64,000 nucleotides of DNA, from positions 2,231,550 to 2,295,549 of the forward strand of contig OY725493.1 in NCBI GenBank assembly GCA_963281255.1. Reading direction: 5' to 3'. This stretch comes from Aphrocallistes beatrix (lineage: Eukaryota; Porifera; Hexactinellida; Sceptrulophora; Aphrocallistidae). This document shows, in pieces, positions 1-10,954 of this stretch. A model generated the notes under the pieces. The model saw only the letters and a program-made list of their open reading frames with translations. It made no database searches and was not told where the DNA came from. The position numbers and the translations under genes were made by a program. Within the stretch, counting starts at the first letter, position 1, and each line of letters opens with the position of its first letter.

Positions 1-155
1 CTTTTAAAAATGTGACAATGACGTCATAATTCCATGATGAGTCGACATTTTGCTCTGAGCTCAGAACTTACTGGAGCCATAGCCAAAAGACTCCCACATG
101 CCAAAAATCAGCCTTCTACGCCTGGCAGTTTCTTCAATCAATTCGTTACAGATAT
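1..155 (-). repeat. Helitron-like repeat (family B), 5' half of a copy cut by the window edge
   Basis: Read on the minus strand this matches the first third of the family found whole at 14664-15202: it starts after a (TA)n tract with TCTGTAACGAATTGATTG and runs through the TGACGTCA palindrome. The rest lies outside the window. It is followed head-to-tail by a second copy at 166-505. Confidence 0.75.
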
Positions 156-165
156 ATATATACAA

Positions 166-505
166 GCGCGCTTCGCTTGCTTGCGCTGCGCGGCTGGCGG
201 ACACTTTGTGTACGCCGGAGGCTCCCTTCGGTCGCCTGGAGGTGACATTGGTTAATTATAAGGGAGATAACATCTCTAAATATTCTTAGTGTTAAAACCG
301 ATTTTTCACTCGAAAAATCACCAAATTTGTCAATTTTAAAATTTTTGATGCGTAATGATGACGTCATAACAAAGTGATGAGTCATCATTTTTTGATGAAA
401 GTCGCAACATATGTGAGGTATGTTAGTATACAGATTCTATTAAAATTTCAGCCTTCTATCTCCTATAATGGCTGAGTTATGCTCGAATAACTGTGACCTT
501 TTTTT
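166..505 (-). repeat. Helitron-like repeat (family B), 3' two-thirds
   Basis: On the minus strand this ends at the family's 3' hairpin (stem CAAGCG/CGCTTG) and CTTG terminus. It contains the GC-rich block CCGCCGGAGGCTCCCTTCGG and one TGACGTCA site, and breaks off near 505 where other copies continue. A short TA microsatellite separates it from the copy at 1-155. Confidence 0.75.
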
Positions 506-1380
506 TGTAAATAATTGAAGTTTCCTTTTTTGGCAACGGATAAATTTTGTGATCAGTGATTTTGTAATTTGTTTACTTTATGTATCTAATGTAACCAAAA
601 GTAAACAAATTAATTATCAAATTTACTCGAAAATATGATATTCGAAATCTATACCCTTGAAAACACCATGTCAACCGTTTGAAGCAGGATTCTTGCAAAT
701 TTTTGAGATTTGTTTACTTTATGTATCTATTGTAAACAAAAGTAAACAAATTAATTATCAAATTTACTTAAAAATATGATATTCGAAATCTACACCCCTG
801 AAAACCCCATCCCATGTCAACCGTTGGAAGATAATCTCTAGCATTATTTACAAAATTCATCAAATGGTGTGAATATGTATATAAAGGTGTGAAAATATGC
901 ACATAATCTTTTTTATTGCTATACACTATAATACATTTAAGATATCAAACATAAGTTGTGGCTTTGAAGTATTATTAACAATGACGATCTATTGTAGTGT
1001 TGTACAATAATTTCTACCTATTGTGAAAGTGTAGTCATTTATTTTGTATAGAAAAAGTGTGAAAAATTGTTCTCCATTTTTTGCAGAGGTGTGAAAATTT
1101 AGATCTTAGAATTTAATTGTAGTCATATCATTTGACACCTACATGCCAATTTTCACATCTCTATGACTTTCCAATTCTTCAATCAATTCGGACAAACACA
1201 AAAAAAAAAAATCCTAGCATTTTAATATATAAGATATGTTCTTGTAGTCCAGATAACATGTTCCCCTTCGAGGTAGGAATAAGGGTTAATTAATGAATAA
1301 TTCTCTGGAATAATGCTCGGTACTATTCAAAGAGATCAACATGCGAAATGCAACAGATCCTCTTAAGTTTCGGAAATCTT
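506..1380. other. AT-rich non-coding stretch with a direct repeat
   Basis: No gene is visible. A block of roughly 120 bp containing TTTGTTTACTTTATGTATCT and AGTAAACAAATTAATTATCA occurs twice in direct orientation, at about 563-690 and 708-830. Each block itself contains the inverted pair TTTGTTTAC/GTAAACAAA. Confidence 0.5.
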
Positions 1381-1421
1381 GTTAATTTAACAAATCTTTA
1401 AACAATAAATTTGAATAATAG

Positions 1422-1690
1422 CACAACATACCAGCAAATTGTAACTCTAATGTTATATTCACCGTTGTATTCAGACAACTACTACCACTAAGATAGTAAT
1501 TTTGTCCACATCCGAAGGTGAGACCGCCATCTCCCATCATGAAAGAGAGAATTGTGAGATTTCCAGAAATCTCTTTTGAACCTTGCATATCAGGAGTATC
1601 CCTCAATCGAGTCAAACTAAATCCTACAATATCAACGTTAGCCAAGTTCACAGTTGACACTGATATTAAAATTAACCTCCAATTATATGT
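1422..1690 (-). CDS. Possible exon of an unrecognised secreted or extracellular protein
   Basis: An open frame on the minus strand has no ATG but a hydrophobic start (RLILISVSTVN), several Asn-x-Thr/Ser sites (NLT, NTT, NIT) and cysteines (FGCGQNYY, SSCLN). It reaches ELQFAG just before GGTATGTT, a plausible splice donor near 1422. This composition suggests an extracellular domain exon. No family is recognised and no partner exon was found nearby, so it may be a chance frame. Confidence 0.25.
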
Positions 1691-1699
1691 TTTATTTTA

Positions 1700-2330
1700 G
1701 TGATCTAAGACATTCTATTTGTGAAGCTGTAAAATTATATCAAAACGGTTTGCAGTTTTTAGGAGTGATGTTTATTTGCAAACTATGAAATTCGGACAAA
1801 TACATGCTCAGTCGGACAAATGCATACTTCAAAATTCGGACAATTGCATGCGTCCCTAATATCTCTCACTATTCAGAGTTGCTTGATTGCTTCATCTAGT
1901 TGTATGTTATTATCATGAGCTGAATTCACAGCTGACAGACGAGATAACAAGTCTTGTCTTTCGTGGCGTAGATTCCTAATATTGCATTATCGAATCTATC
2001 AATTCGGAATTTGTTGGTTTCCCAGCGACACAACGAAAACAAGTGTTCGTCAACCGCGCTACGCAAGTACGTGAAGTGCACTTTCTTAAATATTTTGAAA
2101 AGTATTTTAAAGCATTGCATAGAGGAGAGTAGTACTCCATATTATCATATTTTAGGAGCGTGCTTACCAATTAGAGTGCTTAAATGAATTTTGTTTCAGA
2201 GAAATGAGTAGTACGAACCGAGTTTTACTATATTTCCAAAAGCAATTTGACATCCAGGCAGGCCATTTTATATCGTCCCGATCCTTTTGATTTTTAAACA
2301 AATTGTGGTGCATATTAATTAACCCATCAA
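1700..2330. other. No gene seen
   Basis: AT-rich sequence. The short minus-strand frames between 1926 and 2170 look like nothing known. A short repeated phrase with TTCGGACAA and TGCATGC occurs at 1793-1850. Confidence 0.4.
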
Positions 2331-2334
2331 TGTA

Positions 2335-2440
2335 CTATGGATTTTGCTAACTCATTTCAAATTAAGTCATTTTGGGCGGGGAAACCTTAGAAATACGGGG
2401 TCCAAGCTATAAATAGAATGGACCCCAATCATTGGCGGGT
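2335..2440. repeat. Dispersed repeat with TATAAATAG inside a hairpin, copy 1
   Basis: The phrase GGCGGGGAAACCTTAGAAAT is followed by GGGGTCCA, TATAAATAG at 2409-2417 and TGGACCCC. The flanking octamers are perfectly complementary, so the TATA-like motif sits in the loop. A second copy is at 3580-3690. Confidence 0.6.
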
Positions 2441-3579
2441 TTAATGAATAAGCAGAAGCTTCGCTCGTTCCGATGCTCGAATAACGAACATTTCTTGCCT
2501 CCGTGATTCGACGTATCACAATCGAGCAATATATGTCGCACATCTCACATAAGTACAAGCGAGCAACACAAGCTTTGAGTTCGAAGCGAGTGGGGTGAGT
2601 TTGAGTCTAAGCTTGCACTGATATATGAGCTGGACATGATGCTGCTACCATTGTAAGGTCTGCTCTGTGGTCTAACGACGGAGTTAAGCACTTTGTGTCT
2701 CTCTACTTTGATAGCACAGCTCAGGTGAGTTCGAATTCTTCAGTTTTAATCGCATTGACACGTATACAAGTTGGACGAACTAAGATTGTGTTTACAGTAC
2801 TTATATCCTACAAATTGTCGCGTCGGGTTAATGACCTAACTCCTAGTGGTGGGAGTGTGAACTGTGCCACTTCGGTGCTAGCGTGTAGATCAGGGCATAT
2901 GCCACTGGTCCGGTTGGTTAGGTACAAACCGGATCACTTCGAAACCATGGCGCCGGCGCTGTGGATAGTTGCCCGGCACTCTCACTCCTCTCTAGAACCA
3001 CAAACCAAGATAATCCCGGGACCAAATTTACCGAATCCGAAGATGATTATGGAACGGAACCCGAGCCCGATCGGAAACAACAAATTTATATTCTAGACAT
3101 GACTAAAGTGCATAAATGCACTAAAATATATTACAAAATTGCAAAGAAAACAATCTCTGTTTTGGTGTCTGGTGCTGAATGGAGTATCTTTAGCGCCAAG
3201 ACAGTCTCCAGGCGAAAGTAGACTTCTACGTTCACTAAGTGTTAGTCCACCTTAATCACGAACTAGAACCCGAACCCGATTCCAACTCTGCTGGATACTC
3301 CCTCATCCAAATAACCAGGGCATTGAACAAACCGCAGCCCTCTTACTTGTAATATCACTAGATAGATAAGTAGCTTGAGTTAGTTCAGTAGATTTGACAC
3401 CAGTTATCACTCAAATTATATTTCTCGTCATTTCACTTAGCTTCACTAATTGTGTCGCTTAACGCCAACTGAATAGTCTATTTAATCAACAGAATTTATT
3501 CGGTTGCAAAATGGTTATTGTGTCTTACCTTCAGAATTCAATTCTCATAACTCAGTGGCTGGTTATAGCAGCTTATATT
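2441..3579. other. No supported gene
   Basis: A frame at about 2640-2700 (SALWSNDGVKHFVSLYF...) ends at CTCAG|GTGAGT and could be a small exon, but it has no partner and no recognised family. The remainder shows no gene, RNA or terminal repeat. Confidence 0.3.
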
Positions 3580-3690
3580 ATGGATTTCGCTAACTCATTT
3601 CGTTAAGTCATTTGGGGGCGGGGAAACCTTAGAAATAAGGAGTCCATCCTATAAATAGAATGGACCCCGGGTCATTGTCGGGATTTATAT
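3580..3690. repeat. Dispersed repeat with TATAAATAG inside a hairpin, copy 2
   Basis: It is nearly identical to 2335-2440: TGGATTTCGCTAACTCATTT, the GGGGCGGGGAAACCTTAGAAA phrase in slightly changed form, then GGAGTCCA, TATAAATAG (3650-3658) and TGGACCCC. Confidence 0.6.
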
Positions 3691-3916
3691 AATGAAGTAG
3701 TCGTGTGTAATCAGTGTTCTATTTTAGTTATACTCTACCTGCTGGCATTCTCTTTGGAAATTACTCTTATAAGCTAGAATGAGTAGTCCCTAAATAATTA
3801 TGGAATTCACATACGCACAATTATTTAAAATTATTTGGAAGCTAATTATAAGTTCCTTATACTATTGTAACTGCTTGATCACATACCCATGCCTCCAATG
3901 ATTGGAAAATGATATT

Positions 3917-4330
3917 AACAAACATAAATATAATTTTAGAACATTTTAATGACGTGGGACCTCATGGCCGAGTGGTTAGCGCAGAGTCCATGACAAAGTG
4001 ACGCAGGTTCGAATCCCAAGCAAGTCAACAATTTTTCAGTGTTCCAAAGTAACAAACATAAATATAATTTTAGAACATTTTAATGACGTGGGACCTCATG
4101 GCCGAGTGGTTAGCGCACTGAGTCCATGACAAAGTGACGCAGGTTCGAATCCCAAGCAAGTCAACAATTTTTTAGTATTCCAAAGTAACAAACATAAATA
4201 TAATTTTAGAACATTTTAAAGATGTGGGACTTCATGGCCGAGTGGTTAGCGCACTGAGTCGATAACAAAGTGACGCGGGTTCGAATCCCAAACAAGTCAA
4301 CAATTTTTCAGTGTTCCAAAGTAACAAACT
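3917..4330 (+). repeat. Tandem triplet of a tRNA-like unit (SINE-like)
   Basis: Three units of about 135 bp begin at 3917, 4051 and 4187. Each carries a box A-like TGGCCGAGTGGTTAGCGC and a box B GGTTCGAATCC, the internal promoter of RNA polymerase III. The D-arm sequence resembles class II tRNAs, but the T-stem pairs poorly in all three and no clean anticodon arm forms. The first unit lacks two bases (GCAGAG against GCACTGAG). They are therefore more likely tRNA-derived repeats or pseudo-tRNAs than working tRNAs. Confidence 0.65.
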
Positions 4331-4609
4331 GAATCGATAGCGAAGGAGCGGAGCGTAGGAACAAATCCAAATAAAAAAGAAACAGAAAATTTTACAAAAA
4401 TAGAATACATGCACAGCAATGACTCTAGGAATAAAGGGAAAGATAGAGTTAAAAAGATAAAAATGTAGCTAAAAGGGGAATTCCAAACATAATAACGAAA
4501 ATACAACGAAAATACAGGTTGTAGACATAATGCAAAAGAATGCACCATTATGGCGAATGAATTGAAAATCGTTAGAACAAAATGGATTTAATCTACAAAA
4601 TACTACATA

Positions 4610-5900
4610 GAATCCTCTCCTGGTGGGAGGATTGATAAGAGTCAACCAAAATGCCGATTCGCAACATAATGCCACAGAGCACCCCCTCCTGGTAGGAAGA
4701 TTGAAAAGAGTTACCCAAAATGCCCATTCTCACATAATGCCATCGAGGACCCCCTCCTGGTGGGGAGATTGAGAAGAGTCACCCAAAATGCCCAATCTCC
4801 ACATAATGCCACTAAGCACCCCCTCCTGGTGGGTAGATTGAAAAGAGTTAACCAAAATACCCATTCTCCACATAATGCCACTGAGCACCCCCTCCTGGTG
4901 GGGGGATTGAGAAGAGTCACCCAAAATGGCCATTCTCACATAATGCCATCGAGCACCCCCTCCTGGTAGGGAGATTGAAAAGAGTTACCAAAATGCCAGT
5001 CCTCCACATAATGCCACTGAGCACCCCCTCCTGGAGGGGGATTGAGAAGAGTCACCCAAAATGCCCATTCTCCACATAATGCCAATGAGTACCCCCTCCT
5101 GGTGGGTAGATTGAAAAGAGTCACCCAAAATACCCATTATCCACATAATGCCACTGAGGACCCCGTCCTGGTGGGGGGATTGAATAGAGTTACTCAAAAT
5201 GCCAGTCCTCCACATAATGCCACTGAGCACCCCCTCCTGGTGGGTAGATTGAAAAGAGTCACCCAAAATACCCATTCTCCACATAATGCCACTAAGCACC
5301 CCCTCCTGGTGGGGGGATTGAGAAGAGTCACCCAAAACGGCCATTCTCCACATAATGCCACTGAGCACCCCACCCCCTCCTGGTGGGTAGATTGAAAAGA
5401 GTTAACCAAAATACCCATTCTCCACATAATGCCACTGAGCACTCCCTCCTGGTGGGGGGATTGAGAAGAGTCACTCAAAATACCCATTCTCCACATAATG
5501 CCACTGAGACCCCCTCCTGGTGGGGGGATTGAGAAGAGTCACCCAAAATGCCCATTCTCCACATAATGCCATTGAGCACCCCCTCCTGGTGGGGGATTGA
5601 GAAGAGTCACCCAAAATGCCCATTCTCCACATAATGCCACTGAGCACCCTCTCCTGGTGGGGAGATTGAGAAGAGTCACCGAAAATGCCTATCCTCCAAA
5701 TAATTCCACAATTACCCTCTCCTGGTGGGGGGGATTGAAAAGAGTTACCAAAATGCCAGTTCTCTACATAATGCCATAGAGCACCCCCTCTTGGTCGTGG
5801 AGTTGAAGAGGGTTTGCCAATATCCACTTTCTCCACACTATGCCACAGAGCGCCATATCTTGTTGGAAGAATTGAAAAAGACAACCAAAACATCTCTTCT
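4610..5900. repeat. Minisatellite, period about 69 bp, roughly 19 units
   Basis: The unit contains CCCCTCCTGGTGGGGAGATT, GAGAAGAGTCACCCAAAATG and CCACATAATGCCACTGAGCA. Unit starts fall near 4617, 4685, 4753 and so on to about 5856, with decay at both ends. A period of 23 codons keeps frames open on both strands for 60-230 codons. Those frames have no gene-like features and are artefacts of the repeat. Confidence 0.9.
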
Positions 5901-7168
5901 TCACATAATGCCGCAGAGTTCCTACGTTTGTTTCTTGTCTGCGATGTCATTGATCCCGAGAGAGGGCAATTGGAAATAGAAGAGACTGGAAATATGTTTA
6001 TTCTGCTTGCGGCGATCGCGAATTTTAAAAAGGGAAAATGTAGATTGTCTTGCAGGATGTTGCCCTTGTTAGAGATTTGGGACGGATATCTGTTGGATGG
6101 TTTGTCAGACCCGGGAATCAGTCCCGTGCGGACGTATTTGAGCATCCCAGCCGGCACAAGGCTGATCTAGTGGTCAAGGGAATCGTCTGTTTGTTAGAAC
6201 TCAATTATCCAAGTGAGATCCACTCTGAACAAGTAACGAACGCATTTCCTGCAATGAGGTTATTGTTTTATATGGACCAGATTTGTATGTGTAACTGCAC
6301 AGTATTGATATTTCGGATTCTTATAGTGGATTTTCGCAATTATTGACGGCGAACAGTGATGTATATGGGAGTATGTATTTTGTATTAATATTCCGAAGGT
6401 GTTAAAACTTATAAATCACTTATCAGGATTAGATAGTAAAGTATCATTATTTAGGAGCATTTAGTAAAGGAGATGAATTTCACAAAAAAGCTTATCTTGA
6501 TCTTTAGCTGCTAACAAACAAATGAGCGAACTAATTTTCTGCCAAACAAAGCACTTTACAATTGAAAATTTTCATTAATTTCTATTTATAGGTTTGGCTG
6601 CTTAAGCACAGCTGCTGGGAATGAAAGTTGATAATGAACAAGCCAAGTCATTGGCTTGATTGATCCAGTAGCAGTATAATTAACGAGATAAAGATTGCTT
6701 GCGTTTGTTTGCGGTGTTTCCATTTCAAATTTGAAGGTGAAACAATTGCTAAACTTGCAAACTGCTGCTGCAATAAGAAATGCACTTCCACGTCTTGAAT
6801 AGCTTTTGTTAATTCGATGCTATAAAAATTTTAGAACACAAAACGGGTAGTAAACGGAAATTTTCTCATTAAATAAGGTTGTCCATTCTGACTTTAGAGC
6901 ACTTTCTGAAAAATTTGGAAAAATTCTGAACCATTCTTGGCCTGTCAATCCAAATTCACCTCGATTTGTCGACTGAACTATGTGCATTTTACTAGATACC
7001 TGATCAGTGGATTCAATGCAATGCTAATAATTGAGCTTATGTCTGATTCTAGTGAATTATCAGAATGGGAGAAAAGCACGTTATGATTACGAATATCTGG
7101 TAATTCAGAAATGTTGTACTGATAGGTAGAGTAAATTTATCTTTAGGTAGTGTCAATGCTTGTGTTAC
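5901..7168. other. No supported gene
   Basis: Non-coding by eye. A plus-strand frame at about 6050-6346 and its minus-strand counterpart are open, but neither resembles a known protein or has splice signals that join to anything. Confidence 0.35.
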
Positions 7169-7535
7169 CTGAGATTTGATATTCCAGTTGTTGTTTCGCC
7201 AGATGTTCATAAGTTTCGCCCGTAGTTGCAAGCGATTTCTTCTAAAACATATTTTGCCAGCTTACCCCAGATAGAAGAGGCATCCCGCCAATTTCGTGTT
7301 TTAAGCAATTCGAGATTGTTCAGAATTAATGAACCATGTCCAGTTAACTTGGATAAGGCATCGGTCATCTTTGAGACAATCTCGTTACCTTGCTTGACAT
7401 CACCAGTTTCTATAATAAATTCTTTGAATCAAATATATCATTGCTTATTATATGAAACATCAATAATAATACGTATGTTGTATATGTAAAATAACTAACC
7501 ATTATATCTTGGTCCTGGGTTCACTTCTACATCTC
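7169..7535 (-). pseudogene. Two- or three-exon fragment of an unrecognised protein gene
   Basis: On the minus strand a frame ending ...NPGPRYN stops at AATG|GTTAGT (exon end 7500). It joins in phase to an exon that follows TTATTATAG| (7409 downward), giving RYN-ETGDVKQGNEIVSKMTDAL and on to NWRDASSIWGK. This reads like a real helical protein. Farther on, the frame shifts by one base in an AAA run near 7232 and continues as SLATTGETYEHLAKQQLEYQ to CTCAG|GTAAC at 7169. The shift means decay or a sequence error. The family is not recognised; a cell-surface protein is only a guess. Confidence 0.35.
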
Positions 7536-8315
7536 CGCAAATAATAAGGAATAGAGAGAATTGTTAAGATGAAGATCAAAATGTTGCATGTAACAAATCC
7601 AGGAATATCTATCATTTTGCAGCATCTTGATTTTGCAGATTTCCGTGAATTGAATATGCCAATGTGGTTGCGCCATGTACAAAGATCAACCCCCATTAGT
7701 AAATGCAAAACTGAAATGTTATAGGCGTGAAATTCGAATGAGTTATCAATATTATCCAATAACCAAAGAATAATCGTATTAACTATTAACTATATATATT
7801 TGTATTTATCAGAATATTATGCTATAGTCACAGAAGCCAAAAGAATGAATACGTAAAAACATTCGTCCAAAATTAACTACAAATGACGACAATTAACAAT
7901 CTAGGACAATAGCATTTTGTACCTAACTCCACTGTGTACTACAAATATGCAACTCAAATCGTATATGAATTTGTATAGTGAAAATCGGGAATTTTTGCAA
8001 AGTCACTGTGAAGTGGTTTTTGAAGAGAGGGACAAAAAATTGGAATTATACAAAACTACCTCTCTCATAATGCTGTGATACAAATTTGAACTGGGCATTC
8101 AGCCTAAGTGAAAAGTTATAACTAGTGATGTCGTGCTCACTTTTCGCGCTGCTAACTTCACATCCATGATTTTTATAGAGTTTTAGTTATGTTAGTGATC
8201 ACATTGTGAGTGTGATATTTATTTATGCCGTGAATGTAGCGGCCCCGGAATCGATTGGGCCGACCCCGGAGCCTTCGGGCCGGTGGGCCCATTTCCGACG
8301 CCTATGCCCATAATT
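7536..8315. other. No gene seen
   Basis: A minus-strand frame at 7502-7759 includes a hydrophobic run (CNILIFILTILSIPYYL) in a different frame from the exon above, and cannot be joined convincingly. A GC-rich island at 8238-8300 (CCGGAGCCTTCGGGCC) interrupts AT-rich DNA. Confidence 0.3.
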
Positions 8316-8602
8316 ATAGCCTACTCAATATAATGCCTCACAGTAAAATAACCAAGGACGCAGTAATAGCCGAATGGATTAATTAATACATGATCAGCTT
8401 AAAACCATTAACCATGTAGAATAGACCTTAAGAATGTATTAACAGCATGTATAAATATGGCAATATGACAAGTACTGTATATATATCCGTTGTAAAATTT
8501 TCGATTAATTATCATATCATTGCGCAACAGGTAATTTTAAGCACGATTTGGACGATTTTAACTGTGTTAAGCCTACTGCTAAATGGTATTTAACCCACGC
8601 TT
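8316..8602 (+). repeat. Foldback family A, single arm
   Basis: This starts TATAGCCTACTCAATATAAT and runs through GCCTCACAGTAAAATAACCA and CATTGCGCAACAGGT to AAATGGTATTTAA. It matches the left arm of the complete foldback at 8672-9738 but has no second arm. Confidence 0.7.
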
Positions 8603-8671
8603 GCCACAGGAATGTGTTGCGTCATTTCCGGCTTAAGCCATTTTCAATGGGGAAGCCATATAAGTTTGGGG
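8603..8671 (+). repeat. Short repeat E (GTTGCGTCATTTCCGG...GGGGAAGCCAT)
   Basis: The string GTTGCGTCATTTCCGGCTTA, followed by AGCCATTTTCAATGGGGAAG, recurs in inverted orientation at 53325-53395 and in broken form at 48780-48810 plus 49250-49270. Confidence 0.55.
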
Positions 8672-9738
8672 CATAGCCTACTCTAATAATGCCTCACAGT
8701 AAAATAACCAAGGATGCGGTAATAGCCGAATGGATTAATACACGATTAGCCTAAAGTCGTCAACCATGTAGGATAGGCATTAAGAATATATTACCAGCAT
8801 ATATAAACATGGCATCAAATAACTAAAATCCGTTGTCAAAATTTCGATTCGTCATCATATCATTGCGCAACAGGTCATTTTAAGCACGATTTTGGCAATT
8901 TTCTATGCTGTTTTAACCCTATTTCTAAATGGTATTAAGGTGTGGTTTTTGTGTAGAACCAAGATTAGTACGAGTTGATTTGAAAAATTTAGAATTTTTC
9001 AATGGAATGTTGTTACATTCCTGCATTGCTATGGTAAAGCATTTTAGTCAGTTTGGGCCATATCCTGCAAACTGTAGGAACTAGGTCTTCAAATTTGATT
9101 TTATTTGATAGGCAATTGGCTACTTCCTATTAGGTAATAATACAATTTAAACTTCTAAATTCACAGACTATAGAGTTATGAGACAATTTAGTGTTCTGGC
9201 CACATTCTTAAAATCAACCCATAACTCAAAACTCGTTGAATTTAGAAGTTCAAGTTGTATTATCACCTAATAGGAAGTAGGCCATTGCCTATCAAACACG
9301 ATCGAATTTGAAGATCTAGCTACTACAGTTTGCACGAAATGGCCCAAACTGACCAAAATGCTTTACCATAGCAACGCAGGAATGTAACAACATTCCATTG
9401 AAAAATTCTAAATTTTTCAAATCAACTCGTATTAATCTTGGTTCAACACAAAAATCACACCTTAATACCATTTAGAAATAGGGTTAAAACAGCTTAGAAA
9501 ATCACTAAAATTGTCCTTAGAATGACCTGTTGCGCAATGATATGATGACTAATCGAAATTTTACCAACGGATATATGTACTTTGATACCATGTTTATATA
9601 TGCTGGTAATACATTCCTAATGACAATTCTGCATAGTTAACGATTTCAGGCTAATCGTGTATTATTCCATTCGGCTACTACTTAATCCCTAGTCCATGAT
9701 TTTCAGTCTACTGTGAGGCATTATTAGAGTAGGCTATG
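8672..9738. repeat. Foldback element A1, arms of about 500 bp
   Basis: The ends are CATAGCCTACTCTAATAATG and its reverse complement CATTATTAGAGTAGGCTATG. The two arms meet near 9205 and are inverted copies: CATTCCATTGAAAAATTCTA on the right arm mirrors the left arm at 8985-9015. No protein is encoded. This is a long-hairpin non-autonomous DNA transposon or foldback element. A second copy lies at 44228-45165. Confidence 0.8.
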
Positions 9739-9740
9739 GT

Positions 9741-9783
9741 CCAGACAATATGCATATAATGCTTCTCTCATTGGACAATATGC
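9741..9783 (+). repeat. Outer inverted repeat, left copy
   Basis: CCAGACAATATGCATATAAT, followed by GCTTCTCTCATTGGACAATA, is repeated in inverted orientation at about 13270-13315. It abuts the end of foldback A1. Confidence 0.6.
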
Positions 9784-10107
9784 ATCGTGTTCTGATGCAA
9801 TATACATAACGAACCCTTTGATTTCGGTCGCTTTTTTGATTGAATTTCTCTGCCGCTAGTTATATAACACCGGTCGACACAATTCCACTTGTTCAAACAT
9901 TGGTCTTGCTCCTAGCAAAAAATTATGACTGAATGGGTACGATTAGGCCATCATTAACTATTATTAGAAACTTATCTCTGCTCCACCGCCCGCATCAAGT
10001 TTACTTACCGCTTAACTATAGTTATTATTTAAAAAACATTACAGTGAATTTCAACTACACGATATATTTAATAGTTAACGGCTGTGATTTACCCTAACAT
10101 GCTAAAC

Positions 10108-10372
10108 GAGGTATTGAAAAGTCGAGTGCGCATGCGCACTGGGTCGAGTGCGCATGGGCATAGGGTCGAGTGCGCATGCGCATTCAAAAGGGTCGAGTTC
10201 GTATGCACATATCATCGTTTGTGTTTGTTATAGTATATTTACTCAACTGACTAGCCTTGCGCGGAAAATAATCAAGACGTCAGTGACAGCAGCCACGTGT
10301 AAGCGACGGCCACTTTTAGCCAGTCCCATGAGTTCATCATATTCAGGTTTTACTATACATATTACTTATATG
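10108..10372 (+). repeat. Long inverted repeat with GCGCATGCGC tandem, left copy
   Basis: The outer end holds copies of GTCGAGTGCGCATGCGCA. The inner part runs from GTTCGTATGCACATATCATC to TCAGGTTTTACTATAC. The same sequence is inverted at 12805-13040, so together they look like the ends of a non-autonomous element of about 2.9 kb. The open frame inside it is not supported as a gene. Confidence 0.65.
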
Positions 10373-10954
10373 TGATATGCGCGTTAAACAGCATACGTAT
10401 TATGAATAACCAGGAGTTTATTGGGAAGAGGGAACGGGGGGGAATGCCGTTCCCTTACTTTAAATTCAGAATGGCAACGCAAAGGCGCTTCTGTTAATTT
10501 TTTTAATGAATATTTAGACATTCTGTGAGGCAATCAAATATATTTAGATGAGATTTTTGATACAAGCATCTTAAGTTCTTAACCCTTTACAAATTACTAA
10601 TGCATGCACTTTTCAGGATTTATCATGTCCTTTCAACTAAATTCTTCGATTCCATGTGAATATAAACGTATGAAGTCTGTACAGGTTGTCATTAACAACC
10701 ATTATTAAACAAGATGAGTTGAAAGACTCAAAACTGAGAAATTTCAATGTGGAACTAATGAATTTGATATCATATATGAAGTATATTTACCTTTTGAGTG
10801 CAAAATCCAAATTAAGAATTTTTTTTGTAGCAACATTTCACTTGTTCGTTGAATCATTTGTTCCCATACCCTGCTTATCCATCTCCAATATAACTTAGCG
10901 CAAAATATCGGTATGTATTACTTAATGCATATAATACTCAACAATTAGACTTTT
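10373..10954. other. No gene seen
   Basis: AT-rich sequence between the inverted repeat and the hairpin element at 10955. Nothing recognisable. Confidence 0.35.

Noticed and set aside
2640..2705. Small exon ending SLYFDSTAQ|GTGAGT
   Set aside because: The frame reads well and has a donor, but there is no clear acceptor, partner exon or family; a chance frame cannot be excluded.
3960..4280. Functional tRNA genes
   Set aside because: Pol III boxes are present, but the T-stem and anticodon arm do not pair properly and units differ by deletions.
4711..6157. Long open frames on both strands (up to 228 codons)
   Set aside because: They run through the minisatellite, repeat the same 23 residues with decay, have no start context or splice signals and no recognised domain.
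7226..7489. Plus-strand frame of 87 codons
   Set aside because: The opposite strand shows splice-bordered coding sequence over the same stretch, which explains the openness.
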